The notes under the pieces were generated by a model. It saw nothing but the letters and a program-made list of their open reading frames with translations, searched no databases and was not told where the DNA came from. Position numbers and translations under genes: made by a program. Source: Singulisphaera sp. GP187 (GTDB taxonomy: Bacteria > Planctomycetota > Planctomycetia > Gemmatales > Gemmataceae). Taken from it: a DNA stretch of 46,275 nucleotides. Location: positions 1 through 46,275 of the forward strand of contig CAMAUE010000027.1 of the NCBI GenBank assembly GCA_945861245.1. Reading direction: 5' to 3'. Every line of letters starts with the position of its first letter. The first letter of the stretch is position 1. Of this stretch, positions 18,323 through 26,563 are shown in pieces.

Positions 18323-19447
18323 TCACGTCTTCTTTTCCCGCACAATTTCGGCATTGGAAAACTCCACGCCGATGACCGACGTCGCCGACACATCCTTGCC
18401 AGATAACTTTACAAGTCCGCGGCGAAGCTGCACGCGCCAGAGAAAACTCTCGTTTTTCGCGGCGATCTGGGCCACCTCTTGGGCACGATAGGCGCCATCC
18501 GTAGTGAGGATGACGAAGACCTGTTCATTTGGTCGAATATAGCCGTTGCCCGTGTGCTCGTTGGCGTTCAACGCCTTGGCGTAACCGAGATAGCCGCCGA
18601 GAACCTCGCTGACGCTGCGGGATTTCGATTCCAGAAAGGTGAATGGTTTGCTGTCGCGATTGGCGACGTAGCGCACGAAGTTATCGCTCATCGGCTCGAA
18701 GGCGGTGTTCGACGACGTATTCTTCGCGCGAAGAATAAGCCGAAGGTCTCCCTCCGAAGTGAGCTGAATTCTCTCGGGCGTGACAAGGAGATCGCCGACC
18801 TGGATTGGTTTGCCGATCGGCACGACGCGATGCGCTAGCAACGGATGATTATGCACCGGCTGAGCCTTGGACACCCGCTTGGCTCCGCCTTTGTTCGGGT
18901 TCGGCATCGGATCATTGAGAAACTCGTAGGGATCGTTGCTGCCTTGTTTTGCGAAAAAGACCAGATACACAATAAACGTCGTGGTCACGATCGCATACGG
19001 AATCAAGAAGATCATGGCGATCAACGGCATCACGCCGCGATCGTACACCGGGCGTTCGCGCTTCAATGTCGAGAGGTCGGCTTCATCGACAGGCTCGGCA
19101 GCTTCCTCGGCCTTCGGCGCGGGCTTGCGCGGGCGAGAAACCTCTTTCGCCCGCGGATCGATCTTCAGCGTCTCGTCAATGTCCTCGTGCAGCGCTTTCG
19201 TCGGCAACTCGACTTTCGGCGCCGCCTTGTTGCCGAACACGACATCGGTGGCGTCCTGCGGCGAGAATATGCTTTCGCCGCTGGCGTCCACGCTGGGTGC
19301 CTCGGTCACGGCGGCGGAGAATGCCGAGCGAGGCGGCGTCTGCACGACGCATCGGCAGTGCGGACATTGCACCTGTCCACCCAGATGCTCCACGCCGATC
19401 GCCATCACCTTCTTACATTGTCCACATTGCAGTTGAACGGTTTCCAT
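18323..19447 (-). CDS. Zinc-ribbon membrane protein
   Basis: 374 residues from ATG 19447. The frame stays open upstream to 19540, but that part is family B repeat sequence and not protein. N-terminal zinc ribbon (CGQCKKV, later CPHCRC), a long low-complexity linker, one transmembrane helix (MIFLIPYAIVTTTFIVYLVFF), then a C-terminal domain with beta-strand character (LVTPERIQLTSEGDLRLIL, NEQVFVILTTDGAY). This zinc-ribbon plus helix arrangement is common in planctomycete hypothetical proteins. Convergent with ptsI. Function unknown. Confidence 0.75.
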   Translation of the reverse strand: METVQLQCGQCKKVMAIGVEHLGGQVQCPHCRCVVQTPPRSAFSAAVTEAPSVDASGESIFSPQDATDVVFGNKAAPKVELPTKALHEDIDETLKIDPRAKEVSRPRKPAPKAEEAAEPVDEADLSTLKRERPVYDRGVMPLIAMIFLIPYAIVTTTFIVYLVFFAKQGSNDPYEFLNDPMPNPNKGGAKRVSKAQPVHNHPLLAHRVVPIGKPIQVGDLLVTPERIQLTSEGDLRLILRAKNTSSNTAFEPMSDNFVRYVANRDSKPFTFLESKSRSVSEVLGGYLGYAKALNANEHTGNGYIRPNEQVFVILTTDGAYRAQEVAQIAAKNESFLWRVQLRRGLVKLSGKDVSATSVIGVEFSNAEIVREKKT

Positions 19448-19497
19448 CAATCTACTTGCTCCATGAAGTTCGATCCACGCGGACGCTTTTCTGCATT

Positions 19498-19517
19498 CCG
19501 CTTGCGGCTTAGCGCTC
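19498..19517 (-). repeat. Family B half-site upstream of the zinc-ribbon gene
   Basis: CCGCTTGCGGCTTAGCGCTC followed by GGATAATCC, which matches the conserved loop of the full pairs. The facing arm is absent. It makes the reading frame of the neighbouring gene appear longer than it is. Confidence 0.85.
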
Positions 19518-19661
19518 GGATAATCCCTTGCGAACGCCACGATGTTGTCCTAAGATCCCGATCAACGAATAGCGATTCCTATAGCCTAACGAATTGACGT
19601 CTACCCGTGAAGAGCAATCAACCGTCGCGGCAATTCCGTTCACTACTCGCTAGGCACCATT

Positions 19662-20564
19662 TCATTTCTTCACAACGGCAATCAATATCGAGGTCATGCT
19701 TTCGCTCGTAAACACAACCGTCTGCCGTTGATTCGCGGCTTCGATCACCAGCTTGCCCTGCAACAACCATCGGCGGTCGTGTTGGGCGACATGCCCCGCC
19801 TGGCGATTGAACGTCAGCATTCCTTCGCTCTTCTCGGTTTCGATCGTCCCTTGCACTACGCGAAACACCACGGCCGATTCGTTCTTGGGTAGCTCATATT
19901 TCGTCGTGATCGTCGTGGCGATTCGTGCGGTATTATCCTTGTCCGACTCATAGGTGTAGATTGCCTTCGCCTGAAACGTCCCGAAATGCGGGATCGGCTC
20001 GACAAACGCCCGCTGCCACGAATCGCCCGGCTTGACCGCCTTATCGGGCAGTTGAACGAAGATGTCGCCAAAGGCGTCGCGCAGCATCACCTCGGGGTAC
20101 GCCTGCCGAACCACCTTCGTGGCACCCTTCCTGCCGCCGGCGACGCGCATCAGGAAGTCTTCGTATCCACCGAATTCGACGATCCGCCCATCGGGGGCGA
20201 CGCGCATCGTGAAGTTCGCGCCTTGTATCTTCTCGTGAAGATTTGCGTCCAGCAGTTCCTCCTTGACGACGCCGACGAGATGATGGCGAACCTCGGCTAA
20301 CGTGGCTAGCACGATAAATTCATCGCCGCGCTGCTCGGTCGCTTGCAGCCGAACGCGCCAGATACTCTTGCGCTCTTCGGTAGTCGCCTTGCCTTGAATC
20401 TCCACGATCTGCTTCTGCGCGATCGTTCGCTCCACGTCATAAACCGTGCCCGGCTTCAGAGTCCAGCGCAACAACGTCTGGGCGTTGGCATCCAGGCCAC
20501 ACAGGCATCCGGCAAGCAAGGCCAAGGCAAACCGCGCCAGAGCGCTCTCATGATTGCGGTTCAT
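19662..20564 (-). CDS. Secreted protein, DUF6263-like
   Basis: 300 residues with a signal peptide (FALALLAGCLCGLDANAQ). The body is beta-rich: LRWTLKPGTVYDVERTIAQK, FTMRVAPDGRIVEFGGYEDFL, LPDKAVKPGDSWQ. The pattern of an initial strand, 'v.p.G.i', and 'K.V.pGdsW' resembles the DUF6263 group of exported proteins. An AGGAG site precedes ATG 20564. Function unknown. Confidence 0.65.
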   Translation of the reverse strand: MNRNHESALARFALALLAGCLCGLDANAQTLLRWTLKPGTVYDVERTIAQKQIVEIQGKATTEERKSIWRVRLQATEQRGDEFIVLATLAEVRHHLVGVVKEELLDANLHEKIQGANFTMRVAPDGRIVEFGGYEDFLMRVAGGRKGATKVVRQAYPEVMLRDAFGDIFVQLPDKAVKPGDSWQRAFVEPIPHFGTFQAKAIYTYESDKDNTARIATTITTKYELPKNESAVVFRVVQGTIETEKSEGMLTFNRQAGHVAQHDRRWLLQGKLVIEAANQRQTVVFTSESMTSILIAVVKK

Positions 20565-20630
20565 GCGATTATTACTCCTGTCGGAAGCGCGAGAAATGGA
20601 CCTGGTATTATCCTACCTCGTTTCTTGGGC

Positions 20631-20661
20631 ATTTCTTTGCGTCTCTGCGCCTTTGCGCGAG
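20631..20661 (-). repeat. Repeat family J, single arm
   Basis: ATTTCTTTGCGTCTCTGCGC followed by CTTTGCGCGAG. It resembles the right arm of the inverted pair at 42888-42984. It lies between two minus-strand genes, just after the hydrolase stop. Confidence 0.75.
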
Positions 20662-20669
20662 ATTACTAC

Positions 20670-21767
20670 TCACGGCGGCCCAACCTCGTCGCTGGTGGGG
20701 CGATGCTCCAGCCAATGGTCGAGCCAGCGATAGGACTGCCGACGGCCTTCTTGCGGATAGCTATGCTTGCCGCGATGATTGATCAACCCGATGCGCTCCT
20801 CCGCGCCGAGCAAGCGATAGACCGGCAGCACGGCATGGACGAACGGCCAGCTGGCGTCGCCGTCGGCGCTGTCGCCGCCGAGCAGCAAGATCGGCCTCGG
20901 GGCGCACAGTGCGAGCACCTGATGGTTTTCCATCGTGGGGATGTGCTCCTTCATTTTCTCGGTGAGATACCACGGCGCGGTCCAGTTGCTCATTTTCAGC
21001 CCGATGCCGCCTTCGTTGAACACGCCGGCTTTGTAGCGTGACTCGAACGCCATCGCATAGAGCACCTCTTTGGCGCCGAGCGAGAAACCGATGCAGCCGA
21101 TGCGTTGCGCATCGACGTAGGCCAGCGATTCAAGGAAGTCGACGCAGCGGATGGCGTCGAAGACCATTTTGCCCATGCCGGTAAGGCCGGCCCATTGTAC
21201 GCTGACCGCCGCTGCCTGTTTACCTGGCCCGCCGGCTTTCATGATGTAGCATTCCGGCGACAGCACGACATAGCCGCGTTTGACGAGATGCACGCCAAGA
21301 GCCAGCGCGGGCTTCTTGCCAAGACCCGCCGGCTCTTTCAACGTGTCAGCCGTGGTCTGGTGAAAGACGACGACGGCGGGGCGTTTCTCGCCTTTCTTGA
21401 TGCCATCGGGTATCAGCAAATAGGCCGACACGCGATCGCCTACGGCACTCGCAAAGCTCAACAGTTGGCGTTGGTAGCCGTCACATTGCTCGGTCGATTC
21501 GATCTTCACTTCCAGACCGGCGGGCTTCTTCGGAAACGTGCCAAGCTTGGTCTGCCAAAGCTCGGCGAGTTCCTGGCGTTTCGCCGGCCAGGCGTCCTTC
21601 GTCGTAATCGGTTTTTCGCCGAGCAGAAGAAGTGGCCGCAAGCCGAGATCGGGTATCTTGGCGTTGGCGTACGGCTTCTGCGCCGCCTCACGCCAGTCGT
21701 TCGCCGGTTGTGCCGGCACGGCGATTGCTGCGGTGATACCGAAGATCAGACAGAGCAAATGGCGCAT
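20670..21767 (-). CDS. Secreted alpha/beta hydrolase (dienelactone hydrolase / esterase-like)
   Basis: 365 residues from ATG 21767, which has a GGAGG site upstream; the open frame extends to 21881 without support. Signal peptide MRHLLCLIFGITAAIAVPAQ. The alpha/beta hydrolase domain has nucleophile Ser in GFSLGAKE, an acid residue in GGDSADGD and catalytic His in HRGKHSYP. It lacks close similarity to a named esterase, but length and the opening RPAVVVFHQTT resemble acetyl-xylan-esterase / dienelactone hydrolase relatives in planctomycetes. Probably acts outside the cytoplasm on plant or algal polymers (inference). Confidence 0.8.
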   Translation of the reverse strand: MRHLLCLIFGITAAIAVPAQPANDWREAAQKPYANAKIPDLGLRPLLLLGEKPITTKDAWPAKRQELAELWQTKLGTFPKKPAGLEVKIESTEQCDGYQRQLLSFASAVGDRVSAYLLIPDGIKKGEKRPAVVVFHQTTADTLKEPAGLGKKPALALGVHLVKRGYVVLSPECYIMKAGGPGKQAAAVSVQWAGLTGMGKMVFDAIRCVDFLESLAYVDAQRIGCIGFSLGAKEVLYAMAFESRYKAGVFNEGGIGLKMSNWTAPWYLTEKMKEHIPTMENHQVLALCAPRPILLLGGDSADGDASWPFVHAVLPVYRLLGAEERIGLINHRGKHSYPQEGRRQSYRWLDHWLEHRPTSDEVGPP

Positions 21768-21900
21768 GCGTGAACCTCCGAGCGTGGTGTTTGTAGTTGT
21801 TTTATGGAGGCGGGACGAAATGATTGCACGTATCCCAACGACGCGGGAATTCTCGCCGAATCGCCGTCGTGGAAGAATCATGTTCGGGTGGTTATTGCAG

Positions 21901-21933
21901 GTAGCGTCACGCGTCGACGCTGACGCACACTAC
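21901..21933. repeat. Degenerate family E copy
   Basis: GTAGCGTCACGCGTCGACGC, then TGACGCACACTAC. It resembles the family E arm (GTAGGGTGCGTCAAGCG...) with several changes and is itself nearly palindromic. It lies downstream of the toxin-antitoxin island. Confidence 0.55.
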
Positions 21934-21963
21934 CAACCGGCCGGAAAAATTCGGGACGACGAT

Positions 21964-22260
21964 CTAGTGGCGCGCGACTTCGATAGCCAGGAGTTGTGCT
22001 AAAGCCTCACGAACCACCGCGCTCCGATTCTGCAACGAATGCTTGGCAGCGTATTCGTCAATGGCTTTGACCACCAGAGCTTCGTTGGCATCGAATACGG
22101 TTCCGACGGCAACTCGTTCCTTGTGTTCAGCCGCCACTACTTGGGCCCATTGTTTCAACTCAGGCAACTCTTCTTCGATCTCCTGTCTAATCTGTTGGTG
22201 GCGTGCTTTCTCTTCTGGCGTTGCCGGGCGCTTGATACGATGGCGAATGTCGTGTGTCAT
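21964..22260 (-). CDS. CopG-like antitoxin of a toxin-antitoxin pair
   Basis: 98 residues from ATG 22260, supported by AAGGGAAG just upstream; the frame is open further without support. N-terminal charged part (HRIKRPATPEEKARHQQI), a helical middle and C-terminal LQNRSAVVREALAQLLA, the shape of a ribbon-helix-helix or CopG-like DNA-binding region. It starts 34 bases after the toxin-like gene on the same strand. Antitoxin role is inferred from pairing. Confidence 0.65.
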   Translation of the reverse strand: MTHDIRHRIKRPATPEEKARHQQIRQEIEEELPELKQWAQVVAAEHKERVAVGTVFDANEALVVKAIDEYAAKHSLQNRSAVVREALAQLLAIEVARH

Positions 22261-22294
22261 GATTACTTCCCTTAATGATGAATAAGGCCAGGCC

Positions 22295-22558
22295 TTAGCC
22301 CTCGACTTCAAATGCCGTGACAGGGTAAACCGTACATTCATCGATTTCTTCGTAAACCACTACCACAAGTCGGCCATCCGATGTGTAACCCGTGGCGATC
22401 GGTCGCCCCGAACTGCGGCTGATTTTCTTTTCGAGGGGATTGCAGATTACCGCTTCAACATCCTCGGGCGTAAGTCCATGCTCCGCGATGTGTTCGACAT
22501 TGCCTCCGGGTTCATCGTTCCAAACAATATCGTACCACGGTATACTTCTCCCCTCCAC
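22295..22558 (-). CDS. BrnT / DUF4258-like toxin
   Basis: 87 residues from GTG 22558. EHGLTPEDVEAVICNP and TGYTSDGRLVVVVYEE are typical of BrnT- or DUF4258-like RNase-toxin folds, in which the first motif is a helix following the His residue and the second is a beta hairpin. Toxin gene first and antitoxin second is the order seen in BrnTA. Activity is inferred from the family, not shown here. Confidence 0.7.
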   Translation of the reverse strand: MEGRSIPWYDIVWNDEPGGNVEHIAEHGLTPEDVEAVICNPLEKKISRSSGRPIATGYTSDGRLVVVVYEEIDECTVYPVTAFEVEG

Positions 22559-22634
22559 TTCAGCAGTGAGCGACAGATCGCAATCGAAACGAGTGCATAA
22601 CCACGTTTTCGCTTGAGAATCCGGCCAAGTTCAA

Positions 22635-22667
22635 GTAGGGTGCGTCAAGCGTCAGCGCCGACGCACC
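22635..22667 (+). repeat. Family E single arm
   Basis: GTAGGGTGCGTCAAGCGTCA, then GCGCCGACGCACC, with 1 to 2 mismatches to 23769-23801. The preceding CCAAGTTCAA is shared with the copy at 23761, so the conserved unit extends leftwards. Confidence 0.85.
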
Positions 22668-22737
22668 AGGGGGCCGGATGGTGGTTCGGCCTGCTTAACT
22701 TGATCGTCCCCGTTTCCTATTCACGGGCCCGATTTTC

Positions 22738-22977
22738 TTACACAAGGGTGGGGACAGTTTGGCCGGGAACCAAGCCGCCGACACCTTCCAGGATGATGCG
22801 TCGAAACGTGTCCGCGCTGCCGAGGCGACAGCGAACGTCCAGGATTTCCAGCCCCGCCAGGCATCCTGCCTCATCATAATCGGCGACGATGCCATCTGCC
22901 AGGTGTTGAGAAGTAACGGTCGTCTCCGCGAAGACAATGCTGAGAGCGTCGGCCTCGGCGTCGTAGATGATCTTCAT
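22738..22977 (-). CDS. DUF2283 family protein, probable antitoxin
   Basis: 79 residues. MKIIYDAEADALSIVF and ADYDEAGCLAGLEILD are signature stretches of DUF2283. Such genes commonly pair with DUF4258 genes as presumed toxin-antitoxin modules; here the partner starts only 9 bases upstream. The C-terminal part from residue 50 is less conserved. Confidence 0.8.
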   Translation of the reverse strand: MKIIYDAEADALSIVFAETTVTSQHLADGIVADYDEAGCLAGLEILDVRCRLGSADTFRRIILEGVGGLVPGQTVPTLV

Positions 22978-22986
22978 GGCAGCCTC

Positions 22987-23241
22987 TCAGAAGAAGTAGG
23001 TATAGACGGTGATGACCACGATTTCCGCCAGGTCTTCCACGAAAACAGGCCGGACGCGCTTCGTGGTGTAAACGGTGCCGTTCCAGTACCGGCCGTAGAC
23101 GAATTCCTTACTCGTCTCCTGCCTTCCATGAGAAGCGGGACGCCACACGCCGGTACGGATCGCGTCTTCGACTTCGGCGACTGTGAAACCGCGGCGCGAC
23201 AGGTATCCCTGAGCATGGGCGGTTAGTCGGATGGGCTTCAT
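22987..23241 (-). CDS. DUF4258 family protein, probable toxin
   Basis: 84 residues from ATG 23241; the frame is open to 23304 but this start gives the usual length. MKPIRLTAHAQGYLSRRGFT followed by VAEVEDAIRTGVW is the DUF4258 pattern, and KEFVYGRYWNGTVYTTKRVRPVF its beta part. Pairs with the DUF2283 gene downstream. Confidence 0.8.
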   Translation of the reverse strand: MKPIRLTAHAQGYLSRRGFTVAEVEDAIRTGVWRPASHGRQETSKEFVYGRYWNGTVYTTKRVRPVFVEDLAEIVVITVYTYFF

Positions 23242-23436
23242 GGCGTCTCCCGCACGGGACGAGCGACTTAGCGAAGGGGCTTCTGCGCGGCCGGTCTGAC
23301 GCAACTCATCGTTCGGGTCGGCTTGCTCTCAAATCGACTCCCGACCGATTTACTCGGTCCCATTTACGGCGGCTGAAACGACCGTTGGGGATTTTTCCCT
23401 GAGCAACACGCAGCAAATCGCCGAGAATGCGACAAT

Positions 23437-23730
23437 CTAGGCTGCTTCGCCGAATTGACGCGCACGATCCCAATAGAAGATAATCTTGCCTTTGTTGTTC
23501 AACTCTATGAATAACAGTATGTCCCTTTTTATGTCGTCGCGGTAGGACGCTCGATCGGGCCGACCGACCTGGTGTATCTTCTTGATGTAGTCAAGTTTTG
23601 AGTCATAAGTAATTTCGACTACAGGAGGAAAATACGCGACCCATCCGACGCCAAGCAACATCATTCCAAGGACGATTGCCTGGCGAACATTCAGAGGCAA
23701 AGATCGCAATCGTAAGGACTGCATAATCAC
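23437..23730 (-). CDS. Small membrane-anchored protein of unknown function
   Basis: 97 residues: one transmembrane helix (AIVLGMMLLGVGWVAYF) and a soluble C-terminal part (KLDYIKKIHQVGRPDRASYRDD, GKIIFYWDRARQFGEAA). No family recognised. Part of the small-gene island on the minus strand. Confidence 0.65.
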   Translation of the reverse strand: MIMQSLRLRSLPLNVRQAIVLGMMLLGVGWVAYFPPVVEITYDSKLDYIKKIHQVGRPDRASYRDDIKRDILLFIELNNKGKIIFYWDRARQFGEAA

Positions 23731-23768
23731 GCTTTCTCTTAAAAATCCGGCTGTATTGCCAAGTTCAA

Positions 23769-23852
23769 GTAGGTTGCGTCAAGCGCCAGCGCCGACGCAC
23801 CATGTACCCGCAAGTGCCTGGTGCGTCGGCGCTGGCGCTTGACGCACCCTAC
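23769..23852. repeat. Palindromic repeat family E, full inverted pair
   Basis: Arms 23769-23801 and 23820-23852 match with one mismatch in 33 bases, around an 18-base loop. The outermost bases of the right arm (CTA on + at 23849-23851) provide the TAG stop of the minus-strand gene 23849-24094. Confidence 0.95.
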
Positions 23853-24094
23853 GAGCTGGGCGTCGAGTCTTCCTCCTGTTTTAGACGCTGCGCCTTCGTC
23901 GTTCGCTGCCAGGCTACCCGTAATATGAGCAACGAAGTAGGAAAACACAACAAACTCGCTGGAAGATACTCAGGGCCGTAAATGTACCGATACTGGATAG
24001 GATTGAGGAATGGAAAAACACCAAATCCAAAAGCCACCACGCCGATAATGGCCAAGAATATTGCAATGATTTCGTATTTGGTCGATCGTCGCAT
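23849..24094 (-). CDS. Small two-helix membrane protein
   Basis: 81 residues: EIIAIFLAIIGVVAFGFGVF and LPASLLCFPTSLLILRVAW helices, then a short charged tail (KAQRLKQEEDSTPSS). Its stop codon is formed by the end of the family E repeat, so the natural C-terminus may have been altered. Function unknown. Confidence 0.6.
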   Translation of the reverse strand: MRRSTKYEIIAIFLAIIGVVAFGFGVFPFLNPIQYRYIYGPEYLPASLLCFPTSLLILRVAWQRTTKAQRLKQEEDSTPSS

Positions 24095-24128
24095 TTACAT
24101 TGACCCCGCGAGGCGACAATAAACGCTA

Positions 24129-24162
24129 TCCCCCACCAATCGCTGCGTTCATGGTGGGGCTT
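24129..24162 (-). repeat. Family A repeat between genes
   Basis: 32 of 34 bases match the reverse complement of 3733-3766. A single unit, between the small membrane gene and the DUF1501 gene. Confidence 0.9.
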
Positions 24163-24190
24163 GGTGCGTATTCAATTTGCAACCACATGA

Positions 24191-25525
24191 TTACAGCAAC
24201 TCCCGCATCACTCGACCACCGTTAATGATGGCAACAGGCCGGCCTTCCGGGGTGAGGAATTCGTCGGCGATGTTGATGCCCATGAGGTGATAGATCGTCG
24301 CGGCGAGGTTTTCCGGGCCGTGCGGGTTGCCGGCGGGGCGTTCGGCACGCCCGTCCGAAGCGCCGATGGCGCGACCGCCGCGGATGCCGCCGCCGCCGAG
24401 TGCGACCGTGAACGACGGGCCCCAGTGATCCCGGCCGGCGTTGCGGTTGATTCTTGGCGTGCGCCCGAACTCGCCGGTGATGCAGACCAGCGTGCGTTCG
24501 AGCATGCCGCGGTCGGCGAGATCGCGGAACAAAGCAGCGATGCCCGAATCCAGATGCGGCAGCAGTTCCCGGCGAAGCGTCGCAAAGTTGTTATCGTGCG
24601 TGTCCCAGTTCGAGTGGTCGATCGTCACGCAGCGCACGCCGGCTTCGACCAGGCGACGCGCCATCAAGCACGATTGCCCGAGCGTGTTGCGGCCATACTC
24701 GTCGCGCAACCGTGGCGATTCGGCTTGCAGATCGAACGCTCGCCGAGCTTCCGGCGAGACCATGAGGTTGAACGCATCGCGCTGAAAATCGCTGACGGCG
24801 CGAGCATGACGATTGGCGTCGCGCTCGGCGGATTCCTGATAACGGTCCAGCTGTCGCAGTAATTGGCGGCGTGATTCGAGCCGACTCGTCGCCAAGGCGG
24901 GCGGCGGGACGATGTCGGGCACGGTGAAATTCGGTGCGTTCGGGTCAGCATCGATCACGAACGGCGCCACGCTCGAACCGAGGTACGCCGGGCCGCCGCT
25001 CGGATGAATGCGCGGCAAGCAGACATAGGGCGGCACACCGGCGCGCGGTCCCAGCTTGCGCGCGATGACCGAGCCGAGCGCCGGCCTCTGGTTGTTCGGC
25101 GACACGCTCGGATTGAATCCCGCTTGCGGAAAGTAACCCGTGAAGATGTAATGATCCGAAGCGCCGTGATCGGAGTTGTGATGCCGAAACGACCGGATCA
25201 GCGAGAACTTGTCCTGCTGCCTTGCGGACAACGGCAAATGCTCGCAAACCTGAATGCCGGGCACGTTGGTCGCGATGGGATTGAACTCGCCGCGAAACTC
25301 GGCGGGCGCGTTCGGCTTCATATCCCAGGTGTCGATGGTGCTTAGGCCGCCGTGCAGGAACAAGAAGATCAGCGAGACATCGCGCGTCTCGTGACCGTTC
25401 GCGCGGGCGCGCTCTTGTGCCTGAAGGATGGTCGGCAGGTTTAGGCCAAGCCCAAACGCACCGGCGGCCCCCATATGGATGAAGTCACGACGATTGATAC
25501 CGTTGCAAAGTCGATTCGCGGTCAT
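24191..25525 (-). CDS. DUF1501 family protein
   Basis: 444 residues from ATG 25525. N-terminal INRRDFIHMGAAGAFGLGL looks like a Tat export signal. The body is a sulfatase/phosphatase-like fold typical of DUF1501: FLFLHGGLSTIDTWDMKP, GEFGRTPRINRNAGRDHWG and the C-terminal NLAATIYHLMGI. Members are abundant in Planctomycetes, usually next to cytochrome-type DUF1549/DUF1553 or DUF1592 genes, but their function is not established. Divergent from the carbonic anhydrase gene. Confidence 0.9.
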   Translation of the reverse strand: MTANRLCNGINRRDFIHMGAAGAFGLGLNLPTILQAQERARANGHETRDVSLIFLFLHGGLSTIDTWDMKPNAPAEFRGEFNPIATNVPGIQVCEHLPLSARQQDKFSLIRSFRHHNSDHGASDHYIFTGYFPQAGFNPSVSPNNQRPALGSVIARKLGPRAGVPPYVCLPRIHPSGGPAYLGSSVAPFVIDADPNAPNFTVPDIVPPPALATSRLESRRQLLRQLDRYQESAERDANRHARAVSDFQRDAFNLMVSPEARRAFDLQAESPRLRDEYGRNTLGQSCLMARRLVEAGVRCVTIDHSNWDTHDNNFATLRRELLPHLDSGIAALFRDLADRGMLERTLVCITGEFGRTPRINRNAGRDHWGPSFTVALGGGGIRGGRAIGASDGRAERPAGNPHGPENLAATIYHLMGINIADEFLTPEGRPVAIINGGRVMRELL

Positions 25526-25707
25526 TGCGTAAGCCCCCTTACCTTGTATTAGAGCAGATAACCGTCCGTTTGCCAAGCGGAAAACACGAGGAAAGCGCGG
25601 AACTCTTTGCCGGCACACGATTACAATTGCCTCTTGCCAGTCCAGACGGAGTTGTCTATCACAATCCGAAGTTGAAAACGGCTACATCTTTTTTTGGAAG
25701 GAATCGA

Positions 25708-26526
25708 ATGAACTTGCTGCACAAATGCGGTGTTGCTGCTCTCCTGTCGCTGGTTTGCATAACGGGATTGCAGGCACAAGAATCCCCGCCGGCCGCGGCG
25801 CTCAGACGCCTACTCGAAGGCAACGCACGGTTCGCCGCCGACAAGCCGAGGATAGGCGCGGTCGGAGCCGATCGGCGCAAGGAACTGGTGAAAGAGCATA
25901 AGCCATTCGCGGTGGTTCTGACGTGTGCGGATGCGCGGGTAGTTCCGGCGCTACTGTTCGACGCCGGTCTGGGCGACCTGTTCGAGTTGGCAGTCGCCGG
26001 CAATATAACCGATAAGGCCATCCTCGGTTCGATCGAATATGCCATCGAACATTTGCACGCACCGTTGATCGTCGTACTCGGCCATGATTCGTGTGGCGCA
26101 GTGACGGCGGCGGTGAACGGCGCGAAATTGCCGGGCGACCTCGGCTGGCTCATCAAACAGGTCAAAGTGGGAGACAACCTGCCGGCCGACAAGGACGCCA
26201 AACTCGCGGCAGCCGTACGCAACAACGTCCGTGCCGCGGCGAAAGATCTCGAAGAACGTAGCAACCTTATCCACGAAAAAATCAAGGACAAGAAGGTCAA
26301 CATCGTCACCGCGGTCTACTCTCTTAAGACCGGCAATATTGAATGGCTGAGCCATCAAGAAAAGAAGAAACCCGCAGACGTGGAAAAGAAACCCGCAGTC
26401 GAGAAGAAACCCGCAGCACCGAGTTCCAACACCGCGGCGATTCTGCCACCCGCGATCGAGACAAACTATGTCGAAGTCCGTCGATTCCCGCGTTTGCGAA
26501 GTTTTTTCGAGCGCCTACGCGAATGA
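25708..26526 (+). CDS. Secreted beta-class carbonic anhydrase
   Basis: 272 residues from ATG 25708 (the frame is open to 25525 without support). Signal peptide LLHKCGVAALLSLVCITGLQ, so probably periplasmic. It interconverts CO2 and bicarbonate. Zinc ligands Cys73 (TCADARV, with the Asp75-Arg77 dyad), His126 and Cys129 (GHDSCGA) are all present. After the catalytic domain (about residue 215) comes a Lys/Pro-rich tail with repeated EKKPA units and a C-terminal region ETNYVEVRRFPRLRSFF that most beta carbonic anhydrases lack. Confidence 0.9.
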   Translation: MNLLHKCGVAALLSLVCITGLQAQESPPAAALRRLLEGNARFAADKPRIGAVGADRRKELVKEHKPFAVVLTCADARVVPALLFDAGLGDLFELAVAGNITDKAILGSIEYAIEHLHAPLIVVLGHDSCGAVTAAVNGAKLPGDLGWLIKQVKVGDNLPADKDAKLAAAVRNNVRAAAKDLEERSNLIHEKIKDKKVNIVTAVYSLKTGNIEWLSHQEKKKPADVEKKPAVEKKPAAPSSNTAAILPPAIETNYVEVRRFPRLRSFFERLRE

Positions 26527-26563
26527 GTTAGCTTGACCGAGGCCGTACCTGTTCCTGTACAGT

